A stretch of DNA of 64,000 nt from Olsenella sp. An188. GTDB lineage: Bacteria > Actinomycetota > Coriobacteriia > Coriobacteriales > Atopobiaceae. How positions within the stretch are numbered: position 1 is the first letter of the stretch; every line of letters starts with the position of its first letter. Of this stretch, positions 36,107 to 45,107 are shown one piece after another. The notes beneath the pieces were generated by a model, which did no database searches, was not told the DNA's origin, and saw nothing but the letters and a program-made list of their open reading frames with translations. The stretch spans positions 310,001-374,000 of the forward strand of contig NZ_NFKF01000002.1 of NCBI RefSeq assembly GCF_002160255.1, given 5' to 3'. The position numbers and the translations under genes are program-made.

Positions 36107-38974
36107 TCAGGCCCACAGAATCACCTCCTGCGCACCCTCCCCCACGTCCGCGCGCGCAAAGCGGACGCTCACGCGCGGCGCGCCGTGGACGCCGGCAACC
36201 ATGGCGGCCAGCGCGCGCTCCTCGGCCGGCGCAAAGGTCTCGATCGCGGGAGCCTCCTCGAAGAGCCACACGACCTCGCCCTCCGCAGGCTCCTCGGCGA
36301 GAAACGCCGCGCGGTCCGCCACCTCGCGCACCGCAAGCTCGCGCCCGGCGCAGCGCGCCCCCACGGCCGCGGGGCGCGCCTCCACCTGCGCGCGCATGGT
36401 CGTCACCCTGAGCGCGTCGTAGCCCTCGTAGCCGCCCGTCGACGCCTCGGCGAGAAGGACCAGCCGCCCCGGCTCCTGACGCATGCGGAAGGTGGTCTCG
36501 ACGTGGGCGCCGTAGGAGACGTCGTCCATGAGGCCGTAGCCCTCGACCCACCTCGCGCGGTTCTCGATCGAGGACCCGCCGTCCTCGTAGAGCACGTAGC
36601 GGCTCTCGCGGACGCCGTCGTCCGGGGCGGGGCCCTCCGGCCAGAAGTCGATTACGCGGCGCGTGCGGTCCAGCCCGTGCGGGTTCTTCTCGCCGGGCGG
36701 CATGGGGTTGTTGTGCGCCTCGTAGCGCGGGACGATCGCGCCGCCGCGCACGAAGAGGGGCAGCTTCCAGAGCGGCGCGTCAAAGCCGTCGAGCGTCTGC
36801 CCGCCCGCGTGGCGCTCCCCGGTGAAGTAGTCGAACCAGACGTCCTTCTCGCCGCCAGGCAGGCAGATGCCGTCACGGACGTCGTTGCCGAGCTCGTCTG
36901 CGCGCGTGCTTCGCCACACCGGGGCCACGAGCAGGGCGTCGCCGAGAAGAAACTCGTAGTTTGCCGCCTCGGGCGCCAGGTCCTCGCAGCCCGCGAGCGA
37001 AAGCGGCCGCACCATGGGCAGCCACGCGTCGCCGTTTGCGTCCGAGAGGCCCGCCGCCGCGGCCGCGCAGGTGTAGGCGTAGGGCATGAGCTCGCTCTTG
37101 AGCTTGAGGTACATGCGGCAGATGCCCGTGTGGGGATCGCCGTTTGCGTAGGGCAGCTTGGCGTAGGTGCCCCAGCCGTCCATGTCCAGGACGACGGGCG
37201 TGAGCGCCTTCCACTGGAAGTCGCGCGTGGCCACCACCGGGTCCCCGCCGAAGATGCCGTCCAGATCCGACGCCACGTTGGGGTTGCCCGACATCCCCTG
37301 CCCCAGGTAGGTGGGGATGTGCATGCGAACGTACTCCCAGTCCGTGCCGTCCTGGTCGCCCGACCACACCGCGCCAAAGCGCTGCGTGGCGGCCCAGCCG
37401 TCGAGCGTGAGGACGAAGGGGCGCCGACGCGCGTCCAGGCTCAGGATGTCGTAGGCCTGCTTGGTGCCGGAGAGGGCGAAGGAGTAGCCCAGGCCCACCC
37501 ACTCCTCGTCTGTCTTGAGGGCGGCCACGCCGCCGCGCGTGGTCTCGGCGGCGAAGTCACGCAGGTTGTGCCAGGTCACGTCCTGGTTTGTGTCCGGCGT
37601 GATCTTGGACTGGGCCCACAGGCCCGTGGCCACGCCGCGCTCCGCCGCGTAGGCGGAGAAGGCCGCGAGGTTGTCGACGTTTGCCGCCACCGCCGCGAGG
37701 CGCTCTGGCGAGCTGGCGCCGTCCGCGCCCACGCCGCCCGTCATCTCATAGCCGTTGTGGCCGTAGCCCGAGCCGTAGCCGTCGTTGGGCAGAAACCAGC
37801 CGAGCGGCACGTCGTGGGCCGCGTGCTCGTCGATCACCGCGCGCGCCGAGAACTCGTACGGCGTCTCGCAGGAGAACCCGCCCGCAGACTCGCGGAGCAC
37901 CTCGTCCAGGCCGTTGAGGGACTCGGCGACGCCGCGCCCCGGCAGCACGTAGCCGCGCACGCGCCCGTACTCGTAGCGCGTGCGGCCCTCGCCGCCCGCG
38001 GGCCCGGAGCCGTGGACGACCCAGGCCTTGCCCTCGGCCGCAGGAGCCCCCGCCACGGTGCCGCGCGCCTCCGCGGAAAGCGGCTCGGCAGACCACGCGT
38101 CACGGTTGTAGGCGTTGAGGTGCCCCAGGTAGAAGGCGTACTCGGGGAGAAGGACCGGCGCGCCCGTCACGCGGTAGTAGGCACGCAGCACGTCGCGCGC
38201 CGTCTCGGCGAGACCGGCCGCGGGCACGCCAGCGCGCCCCGCCACGAGGAGGTACGCGTCAAAGAGCCCGTCCTCGTGGGTGGCGCGCACGTCCGCGCCC
38301 GTGGCGGCAAAGTCGTAGGCACCGCACGCGAAGGTGTTTCTCAGCACGCCGTAGCCCGCGCTCGACCAGAAGAAGGGGCTCGGCGAGGCCACGTCGCCGT
38401 CCTGCCACTCGTTGCCGTTGACCGGTGCGCTCACGATGCTGATGACGCTGCCCGCGTGCTCGGCGCGGCCGTTTTGCGTGCCGCCGCCAAAGAACTTCTC
38501 GCCGGGGGCGCACGCCAGGACCTGCGTGGTCGAGTCCGCGCCCAGCTGCAGGGGCGCCGTCTCGCGCAGGGCCGCGCGTCCGTTGCGACGCACGCTCAGC
38601 AGCGCGTCCGACCCGCCGAGAAGCACCTCGGTGCCGCCGGCGGCCACCACGAAGGCGTCGCCCTCCTCGCGCACGCGCGCCGCGGGCCGCGCGTAGCGCT
38701 CCGAGTCGTCCGGCTGGGCCGGGATGCGCGCCGCGTGCTCCGGCGAGACGGGCTTCGCGTACGGAGCAAACGCGCCGGCGGGGTCAACCGTGTAGCGCAC
38801 GATTCCCTCGTCGAGAAACGCGATGCGCCCCTCCACCGTGCGAGGCGCGGGCGCGCCGTCCTTCTCGCCAGCCGCTCCGCCCCGCTCGAGGGCGGAAAAC
38901 GTGACGACGGCCACGTTGGGCCGCAGCGGGTCCGGCGCGACCGAGGTCACGCCCGTCAGGGTGATGCTGCTCAT
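36107..38974 (-). CDS. Glycoside hydrolase family 31 protein
   Basis: This 955-residue alpha-glucosidase-type enzyme has no signal peptide, so it probably acts in the cytoplasm. The N-terminal beta domain (about 1-240) has FFGGGTQNGR. The barrel (about 270-690) has LGWFLPNDGYGSGYG, the putative nucleophile region GVAALKTDEEWVG, and the acid/base region VWSGDQDGTDWEYVRMHIPT then SGNPNVASDLDG. C-terminal beta domains follow with LFVRGGAIVP. The nucleophile motif differs from the common WTDWGEP type, so the linkage specificity is uncertain. Two GEK insertions coded by GGCGAGAAG(AAC) occur near 36685 and 36850. Confidence 0.85.
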   Translation of the reverse strand: MSSITLTGVTSVAPDPLRPNVAVVTFSALERGGAAGEKDGAPAPRTVEGRIAFLDEGIVRYTVDPAGAFAPYAKPVSPEHAARIPAQPDDSERYARPAARVREEGDAFVVAAGGTEVLLGGSDALLSVRRNGRAALRETAPLQLGADSTTQVLACAPGEKFFGGGTQNGRAEHAGSVISIVSAPVNGNEWQDGDVASPSPFFWSSAGYGVLRNTFACGAYDFAATGADVRATHEDGLFDAYLLVAGRAGVPAAGLAETARDVLRAYYRVTGAPVLLPEYAFYLGHLNAYNRDAWSAEPLSAEARGTVAGAPAAEGKAWVVHGSGPAGGEGRTRYEYGRVRGYVLPGRGVAESLNGLDEVLRESAGGFSCETPYEFSARAVIDEHAAHDVPLGWFLPNDGYGSGYGHNGYEMTGGVGADGASSPERLAAVAANVDNLAAFSAYAAERGVATGLWAQSKITPDTNQDVTWHNLRDFAAETTRGGVAALKTDEEWVGLGYSFALSGTKQAYDILSLDARRRPFVLTLDGWAATQRFGAVWSGDQDGTDWEYVRMHIPTYLGQGMSGNPNVASDLDGIFGGDPVVATRDFQWKALTPVVLDMDGWGTYAKLPYANGDPHTGICRMYLKLKSELMPYAYTCAAAAAGLSDANGDAWLPMVRPLSLAGCEDLAPEAANYEFLLGDALLVAPVWRSTRADELGNDVRDGICLPGGEKDVWFDYFTGERHAGGQTLDGFDAPLWKLPLFVRGGAIVPRYEAHNNPMPPGEKNPHGLDRTRRVIDFWPEGPAPDDGVRESRYVLYEDGGSSIENRARWVEGYGLMDDVSYGAHVETTFRMRQEPGRLVLLAEASTGGYEGYDALRVTTMRAQVEARPAAVGARCAGRELAVREVADRAAFLAEEPAEGEVVWLFEEAPAIETFAPAEERALAAMVAGVHGAPRVSVRFARADVGEGAQEVILWA

Positions 38975-38983
38975 GGGTGTCCC

Positions 38984-39886
38984 CTATTCTGCGCAGAGAA
39001 ACGCGTCGATCTCGGCCAGGCGTGCCTCGGCCTGACGGCGGCCGGCAACGTAGAGCTTGAGGAGCGGCTCGCCCGAGCGCTCAGAGTTGCCGACGGTCAC
39101 CGGCTCCTCCGGCGCGATGACGAGGCAGCGCCCCCCGGCCTCGAGCTCCCAGAGGAGCTCGCGCTGGGCGTTGTAGCGCTCGCCGCGCGTGGCAAGCGCC
39201 TCGAGGTAGTACGGGTAGGCGTCGTAGAGGTGGGACTTCAGCGCGATGGCCTCGCTGCCCGCTCCGCGCACGAAGCCGCGGTCCTGCGTGAGCACCACGA
39301 GGGCGCGCTCTGCCGGAACGTGCCCCACAATCTCGCGCGCGCCGGGCAGGCCCATCGCCGTCTCGAAGGGGATGGAGTCGGTGGTGCCGCCGTCGAGGTA
39401 GCGGTGGCCGTCAATCTCCACGGTCTGGGACACCATGGGCAGCGATGCGGAGGCGCGCACCTTGACGATGTCGTCTGGGAAGCGGCGCACGCTCAGGTAG
39501 TCGGGCGTGCCAAAGGTCACGTCCGAGACCACCGCCCACATGGGCAGCTCGCTCGCGTTGAAGGTGTCCACGTCGCAGGGGTCGATGTGGTTCTGGACCT
39601 CGTCGTACATGAAGTCCGCGCCGGCCATGTTACCCGTCGTGGCGAGCGACCACAGGGACATGAAGCGCTTGTCGTCGCGGAAGGCGAGCATGTCGCGCAT
39701 GGTGCGGCCGATCTGGCGCGAGCGGAAGTTGGACGCGTTGATGGCGCCTGCCGAGACGCCCCACACGCTGGAGAAGTCGTACAGCCCGCGCTCCTGGAGC
39801 ACGTCGAGCACGCCCGCCGTGAACAGGCCCCTGAACCCACCGCCCTCGAGCACGAGCGCCGGCACGTTGGTCTTCTCGGTTGACAT
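38984..39886 (-). CDS. Patatin-like phospholipase
   Basis: The 300-residue protein has the Ser-Asp dyad fold of patatins: oxyanion loop LEGGGFRGLFTAG, nucleophile GVSAG (G-x-S-x-G), and the Asp in YLDGGTTDSIPF. Such proteins hydrolyse acyl chains from lipids. There is no signal peptide, so it is likely cytoplasmic. ATG 39886 follows GGGGAG; the frame to 39919 is an extension. It is 9 bases upstream of the GH31 gene on the same strand, so they may be co-transcribed. Confidence 0.88.
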   Translation of the reverse strand: MSTEKTNVPALVLEGGGFRGLFTAGVLDVLQERGLYDFSSVWGVSAGAINASNFRSRQIGRTMRDMLAFRDDKRFMSLWSLATTGNMAGADFMYDEVQNHIDPCDVDTFNASELPMWAVVSDVTFGTPDYLSVRRFPDDIVKVRASASLPMVSQTVEIDGHRYLDGGTTDSIPFETAMGLPGAREIVGHVPAERALVVLTQDRGFVRGAGSEAIALKSHLYDAYPYYLEALATRGERYNAQRELLWELEAGGRCLVIAPEEPVTVGNSERSGEPLLKLYVAGRRQAEARLAEIDAFLCAE

Positions 39887-39957
39887 GGTGGCTCCCCTCG
39901 TCCGCGTTTTTCTCGGCACATTGTCGCACGGCCGGAGCGTGGCGCGCCAAACAAAAA

Positions 39958-39987
39958 GCGGGCGCCCCCGCGTGGGGGACGCCCGCC
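39958..39987 (-). terminator. ssrA terminator
   Basis: On the minus strand GGCGGGCGTCCCC, a short loop, GGGGGCGCCCGC and TTTTTG form a strong Rho-independent terminator just past the tmRNA CCA end. Confidence 0.85.
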
Positions 39988-39997
39988 GATGCGCCTA

Positions 39998-40366
39998 TGG
40001 TGGAGGTGCGGAGAATCGAACTCCGGTCCAAAGCAGATCCCTGACAGGTGTCTCCAGGCTCAGTCGCCGGTTGGGTCTCGGAGGCCGCGCACCCGGTGAC
40101 CCGCGCTTGGCCTCCCAGTCGGTTCGGTCTTAGCGCGCGGCATACCGACTACGTCCGCGCGCGCATCTCCCTGAAATGACGTCGCCCCGGGAACGGGAGC
40201 AATCCCCGGTTAGACGCGCCGCTATCTAATTAAGCAGCGAGAGCCAGCTGAGGCTCGTAAGAGTTGTTGTCGTCAATTCAATTTGACGGTACCCCTGTTT
40301 AGCGTGGCGAGGAGACCACGGCCTGCTGCCCATCTCAGACCCACCCTGTCGAAACCAGTCACCCCC
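39998..40366 (-). ncRNA. ssrA: Transfer-messenger RNA (tmRNA)
   Basis: The 369-nt RNA rescues stalled ribosomes together with SmpB. The 5' end GGGGGTGACTGGTTTCGACA pairs with the 3' end CACCTCC before A-CCA, as a tRNA-like acceptor. The T-arm is CCGGAGTTCGATTCTCCG. The tag reading frame (about 40274 down to 40230) gives DDNNSYEPQLALAA then TAA, with the ALAA end recognised by proteases. The exact resume codon is uncertain because the preceding triplet reads ATT. The 3' CCA is encoded. smpB and rnr lie upstream in the same region. Confidence 0.96.
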
Positions 40367-40480
40367 GGGTGGAATGGGAAGACTGCCACCATGCGGCTGT
40401 CAACGTACGGGCCGCTCGCGCGACCGTGGGGTCATTCTACCCGTTTTTCCCAACGTCTAGCCACGGTAGCGGCAAGTGAG

Positions 40481-40581
40481 CAAAACCTCGCACCCATTGT
40501 TTCTCTTTTTGGTCTATGACCACAAAACCCCAGTTGGCTGTCATGCAAAGAATAAAAACAAACAATGGGTGCGAGGTTTTG
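40481..40581. mobile_element. MITE-like element with 22-bp terminal inverted repeats
   Basis: Perfect 22-bp inverted arms (CAAAACCTCGCACCC... at 40481-40502 and its complement at 40560-40581) enclose 57 bp that is AT-rich for this genome and includes GGTCTATGACC. The 11-mer GCCACGGTAGC occurs on both sides (40460-40470 and 40601-40611), but 10 and 19 bases away from the arms, so it is not a clean target duplication. There is no coding capacity. The 360-bp gap around it has no gene. Confidence 0.6.
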
Positions 40582-40674
40582 GCCCCACGGGGACCCGCAA
40601 GCCACGGTAGCCCGCACGCGCATCGCCGCCGAGAAGAACGTGCAGGTTGCAGACGCTTTTCTCGCCCACGCAAA

Positions 40675-40702
40675 GGGGCGGCCCCCCGCGGGAGACCGCC
40701 CC
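40675..40702 (-). terminator. Terminator after rubredoxin
   Basis: On the minus strand GGGGCGG, a 14-base loop region, CCGCCCC and TTTG follow the rubredoxin stop by 24 bases. Confidence 0.55.
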
Positions 40703-40726
40703 GTGCACCGCTGCTGGCGAGAAGGG

Positions 40727-40867
40727 CTACTCCTCGACGGGCTCGAACATGTCGGGGCCGACGCCGCAGACCTCGCAGACGAAGTCCTCGGGCAGCTCGG
40801 GAGTGTCGACGGTGACCTCCCAGCCGCAGACGGTGCAGCGGAACGTGTACTTCTTCTCATCTGCCAT
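40727..40867 (-). CDS. Rubredoxin-like protein (46 residues)
   Basis: This short gene encodes a one-iron electron carrier. The protein begins MADEKKYTFRCTVCGWEV, continues TPELPEDFVCEVCGVG and ends PDMFEPVEE. The two C-x2-C-G knuckles and the PEDFVC turn are the rubredoxin iron site. GAGAGGAG precedes ATG 40867 and TAG is at 40729-40727. It is slightly shorter than classic rubredoxins (about 52 residues) and resembles the rubredoxin domain of rubrerythrins. The flavin reductase gene lies 87 bases upstream, a likely electron donor. Confidence 0.88.
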   Translation of the reverse strand: MADEKKYTFRCTVCGWEVTVDTPELPEDFVCEVCGVGPDMFEPVEE

Positions 40868-40954
40868 GTGGTGCTCCTCTCACTGGTCCAACGATCGTGC
40901 CGAGAAATGCTATCACAACGGTGGCGTTTGCCGCCCCGCGTTGCGCCGTGCGGG

Positions 40955-41467
40955 TCAGCCCTGCCCCGGGACAAAGGACGAGGCCTTGGGCGGCGTTTTG
41001 CCCTTGAGGGTGCCGTGGTAGTAGGCGTAGGTCATCGGGGCCACGTCGGAGAGGTTGCCCGCGTCCACGACCTCGCCCACGAAGGTGAGGTGCGTGCCCA
41101 CGTCGACGGTCTGGACCACGCGGCACGCCACGTACGAACAGGCGTGCTCGGTGGGATACGGGTCGCCCGTGGCGGACACGGCACTCTCGATGCCGTCGAA
41201 CTTGTCAAAGTCCGCCGACGTGCGGAAGCCAAAGCGCCCCACGAAGAGCATGTCCGCGGACTCGTCCACAACGGCGAGCGAGAAGTGCCCCGCGTCGCGG
41301 ATGACGCCGCAGGTGTAGTTCTCCTTGTTCACCGTGACCGAGACCTGCAGCGGCGCGGACGTGACCTGCAGCCCCGTGTTGACGAGGCACGCGCCCACGC
41401 GCTCGCCGTCTGCGGCCGAGACCACGTAGAGCCCCGAAGAGAACTTGAACAGTGCGGTTGCGTCCAT
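40955..41467 (-). CDS. Flavin reductase domain protein (flavoredoxin-like)
   Basis: This 170-residue FMN-binding split-barrel protein has family marks GACLVNTGLQVTSAPLQVSV, TVNKENYTC, FSLAVVDESAD and the end VAPMTYAYYHGTLKGKTPPK. Relatives of this type donate electrons to rubredoxin or are fused to it (high-molecular-weight rubredoxin), and here a rubredoxin gene follows directly. AGGAGAGGAG precedes ATG 41467. A stop-codon palindrome lies between it and smpB. Confidence 0.9.
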   Translation of the reverse strand: MDATALFKFSSGLYVVSAADGERVGACLVNTGLQVTSAPLQVSVTVNKENYTCGVIRDAGHFSLAVVDESADMLFVGRFGFRTSADFDKFDGIESAVSATGDPYPTEHACSYVACRVVQTVDVGTHLTFVGEVVDAGNLSDVAPMTYAYYHGTLKGKTPPKASSFVPGQG

Positions 41468-41481
41468 GCCCGTCTCCTCTC

Positions 41482-41512
41482 CTGATACGAGGGGGCCGTC
41501 CCCTCGTATCAC
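41482..41512. repeat. Stop-codon palindrome after smpB
   Basis: TGATACGAGGGG and CCCCTCGTATCA pair around GCCGT. The TCA at 41509-41511 is the smpB TGA stop on the minus strand. It is the same design as 12548, 13188 and 24168. Confidence 0.8.
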
Positions 41513-42024
41513 CGGTTCAGCTCCTTGAGCGCGCGGGCGATCTCGCGGTCGGAGTCGCGGCGCGCCATGTCCGCGCGCTTGTCGTAGAGCTTCTTGCCGC
41601 GGGCCAGCCCGATGGCGAGCTTGACCCGGTTGTGCTCGTCGAAGTAGATCTCGAGCGGAACGAGCGCGAGGCCCTTCTGGCGCAGCTTGGCGTCCAGGTA
41701 GTCAATCTGGCGGCGGTGCAGCAGAAGGCGGCGCTTGCGGTCCGGGTCCACGTTCCACACGCCGCCGTTGGAGTAGGGGTGGATGTGGACGCCGTGCAGC
41801 CACGCCTCACGCCCGCGGATGAGGCAGAAGGCGTCCGTGAGCTGGCAGGCGCGCTCGCGCAGGCTCTTGACCTCGGTGCCCGTGAGCTCGATGCCCGCCT
41901 CGAAGGTCTCGTCGATGAAGTACTCGTGGTGCGCCGAGCGGTTCTTGGCGATGGTCCTCTTGCCGCCGGATTTTGCCTGCTGCGCCTGCTTGGCAGCCTG
42001 GCGGACGACCTTACTCTTGGCCAT
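41509..42024 (-). CDS. smpB: SsrA-binding protein SmpB
   Basis: SmpB carries tmRNA to stalled ribosomes. The 171-residue protein has KNRSAHHEYFIDETFEAGIE, LTGTEVKSLRE, LHGVHIHPYSNG, RRLLLHRRQIDYL, and the basic tail with ARGKKLYDKRADMARRD. The extra lysine-rich N-terminus (about 25 residues) is modest. It overlaps the TPR gene end by 14 bases. ssrA lies 1.1 kb downstream. Its TGA is supplied by a palindrome. Confidence 0.97.
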   Translation of the reverse strand: MAKSKVVRQAAKQAQQAKSGGKRTIAKNRSAHHEYFIDETFEAGIELTGTEVKSLRERACQLTDAFCLIRGREAWLHGVHIHPYSNGGVWNVDPDRKRRLLLHRRQIDYLDAKLRQKGLALVPLEIYFDEHNRVKLAIGLARGKKLYDKRADMARRDSDREIARALKELNR

Positions 42025-42889
42025 GGTCGCCCTCCCCGTCCGACGCGCCGGGCTCGGCGTCGCTCTCGCGGATGAGCTCGAGCAGGGCCTTCGCGGCCGG
42101 CTCGCCCACCAGGTCGCGCGCCCGCAGCGTGAGCGTCGTCGCCACGTCGCGCGCACCCGCCTCCGCGGCGTCGGTCGCGCACATGAGCAGGCACACGGCG
42201 ATCTCCGCGTTGGCCCCGTCGGGCAGCCCCTCGGCGGCGAGAAGCTCGGTCATCTCGGAGTCGCTCACGAGGTCGGGGTCGCGCTCGGTGCCGGCCGCCT
42301 GGTTGAGGGCCGCGTCGAGCGCGGAGTCGCGCACGTCGAGAGCGCGCGCCGCGCGCAGGCAGGCCGCGGAGACGCGGGGCTTCTCGCTCACCTCGAACCA
42401 GCCCGAGAAGTTCACGAACGCCCGCACCAGGTGACGGGCGTCGCTCGCGCGCTCAAAGACGCTGTAGGTGAGGGCCAGGTACTCCTGCATGTCCCCCGCC
42501 ACGCGGAAGAGGTCGGCGAGGTTGAGCCGGTAGCTGCAGTCCATGGGGTTCCAGCGCACCGCGCGCTTGAGCGCCTCGGCCGCCTCGTCGTAGTCCCCGG
42601 CCTGGACGCTCGCGAGGGCGAGGTCGTTGTAGAGGCGGTCGAGCGGCTCGCCCACGTCGCGCAGCTCGCGCGGGTCGTCCTCCACGCGCCGGTACGCCAG
42701 CCGCTCGAAGATCGTGGGGAAGCTGAACCACTGCACCTCGTCGGTGGTGGGGCAGTTGCGGTCCACGTACTCCTCGGCGTCCTCGGCGAGCCGGGCTAGA
42801 AGCTCGGCGGCCTGCTCGGGCTGCCCCTGGAGCATGAGGCCCTCGGCCCGCTCGAGCTCCTCGGTCAGCGTTGTCTGGTTCTGGCTCAT
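42011..42889 (-). CDS. TPR-type protein between rnr and smpB
   Basis: The 292-residue helical cytoplasmic protein contains tetratricopeptide-like pairs, for example LYNDLALASVQAGDYDEAAE followed by ALKRAVRWNPMDCSYRLNLA, and AEGLMLQGQPEQAAELLARL near the N-terminus. AGGAGGATGG precedes ATG 42889. It overlaps smpB by 14 bases and lies 66 bases after rnr, so it is embedded in the trans-translation locus. No specific function can be assigned; a scaffold role is possible. Confidence 0.8.
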   Translation of the reverse strand: MSQNQTTLTEELERAEGLMLQGQPEQAAELLARLAEDAEEYVDRNCPTTDEVQWFSFPTIFERLAYRRVEDDPRELRDVGEPLDRLYNDLALASVQAGDYDEAAEALKRAVRWNPMDCSYRLNLADLFRVAGDMQEYLALTYSVFERASDARHLVRAFVNFSGWFEVSEKPRVSAACLRAARALDVRDSALDAALNQAAGTERDPDLVSDSEMTELLAAEGLPDGANAEIAVCLLMCATDAAEAGARDVATTLTLRARDLVGEPAAKALLELIRESDAEPGASDGEGDHGQE

Positions 42890-42955
42890 CCATCCTCCTG
42901 GCGGCTGCGGCCGCACGGGTCCCCCGGGGTCCTTGCTAGGTAGTAAGTGTTCCCA

Positions 42956-45028
42956 TTATCGCGCAGGCGTGTCAGCGCGGCGAGAAGTACCTCGCGGACG
43001 GTCCCTCCCACCACGCGCCAGGGCGAGGTCTATCTGCCCGCGGGCCACGTTCACGCCCGTGACCTCAACTGCCACGCGACGCCCGAGGCGCCACACCTCG
43101 CCCGACTCCTCGCCGGTGAGCGTCATGCGCACCTCGTCGTAGGCAAACCACTCGTCCCCGAGGGCGCGCACCGGCACGAGCCCCTCTGCGCAGGTCTCGT
43201 CGAGCGTCACGAAGACGCCGGCGCGCGTGCACCCCGAGACCACGCCCGACTCGCGCTCGCCGACGCGCCCCTGGTAGAGCTCGGCCATCTTGATCTTCTG
43301 CGACGCCCTCGCGGCCGCGTCTGCGGCGCGCTCGCGCTCCGAAGACGTGTGGCAGAGCTGGGGCAGGGCCGCGGCCTGCGCGCGCATCTCGCTCCCCTCC
43401 ACGCGCCCGGCGAGAAGCGCCTTGAGGGCGCGGTGGACGAGCACGTCCGGGTAGCGGCGGATCGGCGAGGTGAAGTGGCAGTACGCCGGGGCCCCGAGCG
43501 CGTAGTGGCCCTCGTTGTGCGGCAGGTAGACCGCGCGGCGCTGCGCGCGCAGGAGCAGGGCGTTTGCCATGGGCGCGCCGCTCGTGCCGCGGGCGGCCTC
43601 GAGGATTCCCCGGATGGCGAAGGGGTCGCCGGCGAGAAGCCCCGCGGAGGCCGCGCCGTCAAGCAGGCCGAGCTCGCGCAGGGGCTGGACGCAGGCCTTG
43701 AGGTCGTCCTCCAGCGGCGGCTCGTGTACGCGATAGGCGGCCGGGGCCTCGGCGTCCGCGAGCCGGCGTGCCACGCACTCGTTGGCGAGCAGCATGGCCT
43801 CCTCGATAAGGCCCGTCGCGCGCGTGCGCCGGCGCACCGAGACGCCTGTGGGGCGACCCTCCCCGTCGAGCGTGACCTTTGCCTCCACGGTCTCGAAGTC
43901 GATGGCGCCGCGCTCCTCGCGCACCCGCTCGCGCAGGGCCCGGACCTCGTCGAGGGTACGCAGGAGCTCGGCGACCTCCGGGGCGAGGGCGGGGTTCTTC
44001 TCGCCCGCCGCGTCCTTCTCGCCGGCGAGAAGCGCGTCCACCTCGTCGTAGCTGAGACGAGCCGCGGAGCGAATGGCCGAGCAGCACATGCGGGCGCCCG
44101 TTACGTGCCCGCGCGCGTCAAGACGCATGACGACGCTCATGGCGAGCCGGTCCTCGCCCGGCCGCAGCGAGCAGACGTCGTTGCAGAGCCGCTCCGGCAG
44201 CATCGGGATCACGCGGTCCACGAGGTAGGCCGAGCACGCGCGCCGCTTTGCCTCGTTGTCCACGGGGGTGTCCGCGCCCACGTAGTGCGTGACGTCGGCG
44301 ATGTGGACCGCAAGCTCAAAGCCCCCGTCCGCCAGGCGCCGCGCGCCGACCGCGTCGTCGAAGTCACGCGCGTCGGCGGGGTCCACGGTCACGCAGAGCT
44401 GGTCGCGCAGGTCGCGCCGGCGCGGGTCCGCGGCGAGGGCCGCGCCCACGTCCGCCACGATCTTCTCGGCCTGCCCGAGCACGGAGGCGGGAAACTCCCC
44501 CGGAAGCCCGTAGGACGCCACCACCGCCTCCACGTTGAGGTCGAGCTCGTCGGCAGCGCCCACACGCCGCTCGAGCGTCACGACCGGAGCGCTCCTGCGC
44601 GTGGGGTACTCGGTGATGCGCGCGAGCACGACGTCGCCCTCCGCCACGCCGAGGCGCGCGGGGCTCGGGTCCTCCGGCACGACGAAGAAGTCGTGGCCGA
44701 TGCGCGCGTCGAGCGGCACCACGGCGCCGAGCGGCCCGGCCGGCGAGAAGCGCCCGAGGAAGGTCGTCACGGCGCGCGCGAGCACCGCGCGCACCACGGC
44801 ACGAGGCGCCCGGCCGCGCTGTTCCACGATCGCGACCTCGACCTCGTCTCCGTTCATGGCCTCACGCTGCCCGTGGCGCACGAGCTCGAAGTCGCCCTCC
44901 GCCGTCTCCACGTGCGCGGCACCCGGTCGCGACACCACGAGCGTCCCCGTGAGCGTGCGCCCGCGCTGGCGCGGCCCACTCGCGCGGCCCCGGCGCCTGC
45001 TCCCGCGATGCGGCCTGCTACGTCCCAT
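42956..45028 (-). CDS. rnr: Ribonuclease R (RNB family)
   Basis: RNase R is a 3'-5' exoribonuclease that degrades structured RNA and works with tmRNA-SmpB on faulty messages. The 690-residue protein has an N-terminal cold-shock region, the catalytic RNB aspartates in VDPADARDFDDAV, YLVDRVIPMLPERLCNDVCS, the CHFTSPIRRYPDVLVHRALK motif and a C-terminal S1 domain (VVSGCTRAGVFVTL). ATG 45028 follows GGAGGGAGG; the longer open frame to 45229 runs into the 45108-45235 element. An AGEKDAAGEKN insertion near 44000 is coded by GGCGAGAAG repeats. Confidence 0.94.
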   Translation of the reverse strand: MGRSRPHRGSRRRGRASGPRQRGRTLTGTLVVSRPGAAHVETAEGDFELVRHGQREAMNGDEVEVAIVEQRGRAPRAVVRAVLARAVTTFLGRFSPAGPLGAVVPLDARIGHDFFVVPEDPSPARLGVAEGDVVLARITEYPTRRSAPVVTLERRVGAADELDLNVEAVVASYGLPGEFPASVLGQAEKIVADVGAALAADPRRRDLRDQLCVTVDPADARDFDDAVGARRLADGGFELAVHIADVTHYVGADTPVDNEAKRRACSAYLVDRVIPMLPERLCNDVCSLRPGEDRLAMSVVMRLDARGHVTGARMCCSAIRSAARLSYDEVDALLAGEKDAAGEKNPALAPEVAELLRTLDEVRALRERVREERGAIDFETVEAKVTLDGEGRPTGVSVRRRTRATGLIEEAMLLANECVARRLADAEAPAAYRVHEPPLEDDLKACVQPLRELGLLDGAASAGLLAGDPFAIRGILEAARGTSGAPMANALLLRAQRRAVYLPHNEGHYALGAPAYCHFTSPIRRYPDVLVHRALKALLAGRVEGSEMRAQAAALPQLCHTSSERERAADAAARASQKIKMAELYQGRVGERESGVVSGCTRAGVFVTLDETCAEGLVPVRALGDEWFAYDEVRMTLTGEESGEVWRLGRRVAVEVTGVNVARGQIDLALARGGRDRPRGTSRRADTPAR

Positions 45029-45107
45029 GGGCCTCCCTCCCCCGAGGTTCTTCTCGCCGTTTCTGCCGACCAGCTTATCCCATGCCACACCCAAGGGTGC
45101 CCCTCGC

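Noticed and set aside
40460-40611. GCCACGGTAGC direct repeats as the target-site duplication of the 40481-40581 element.
   Set aside because: They stand 10 and 19 bases away from the inverted arms, whereas real target duplications abut the ends.
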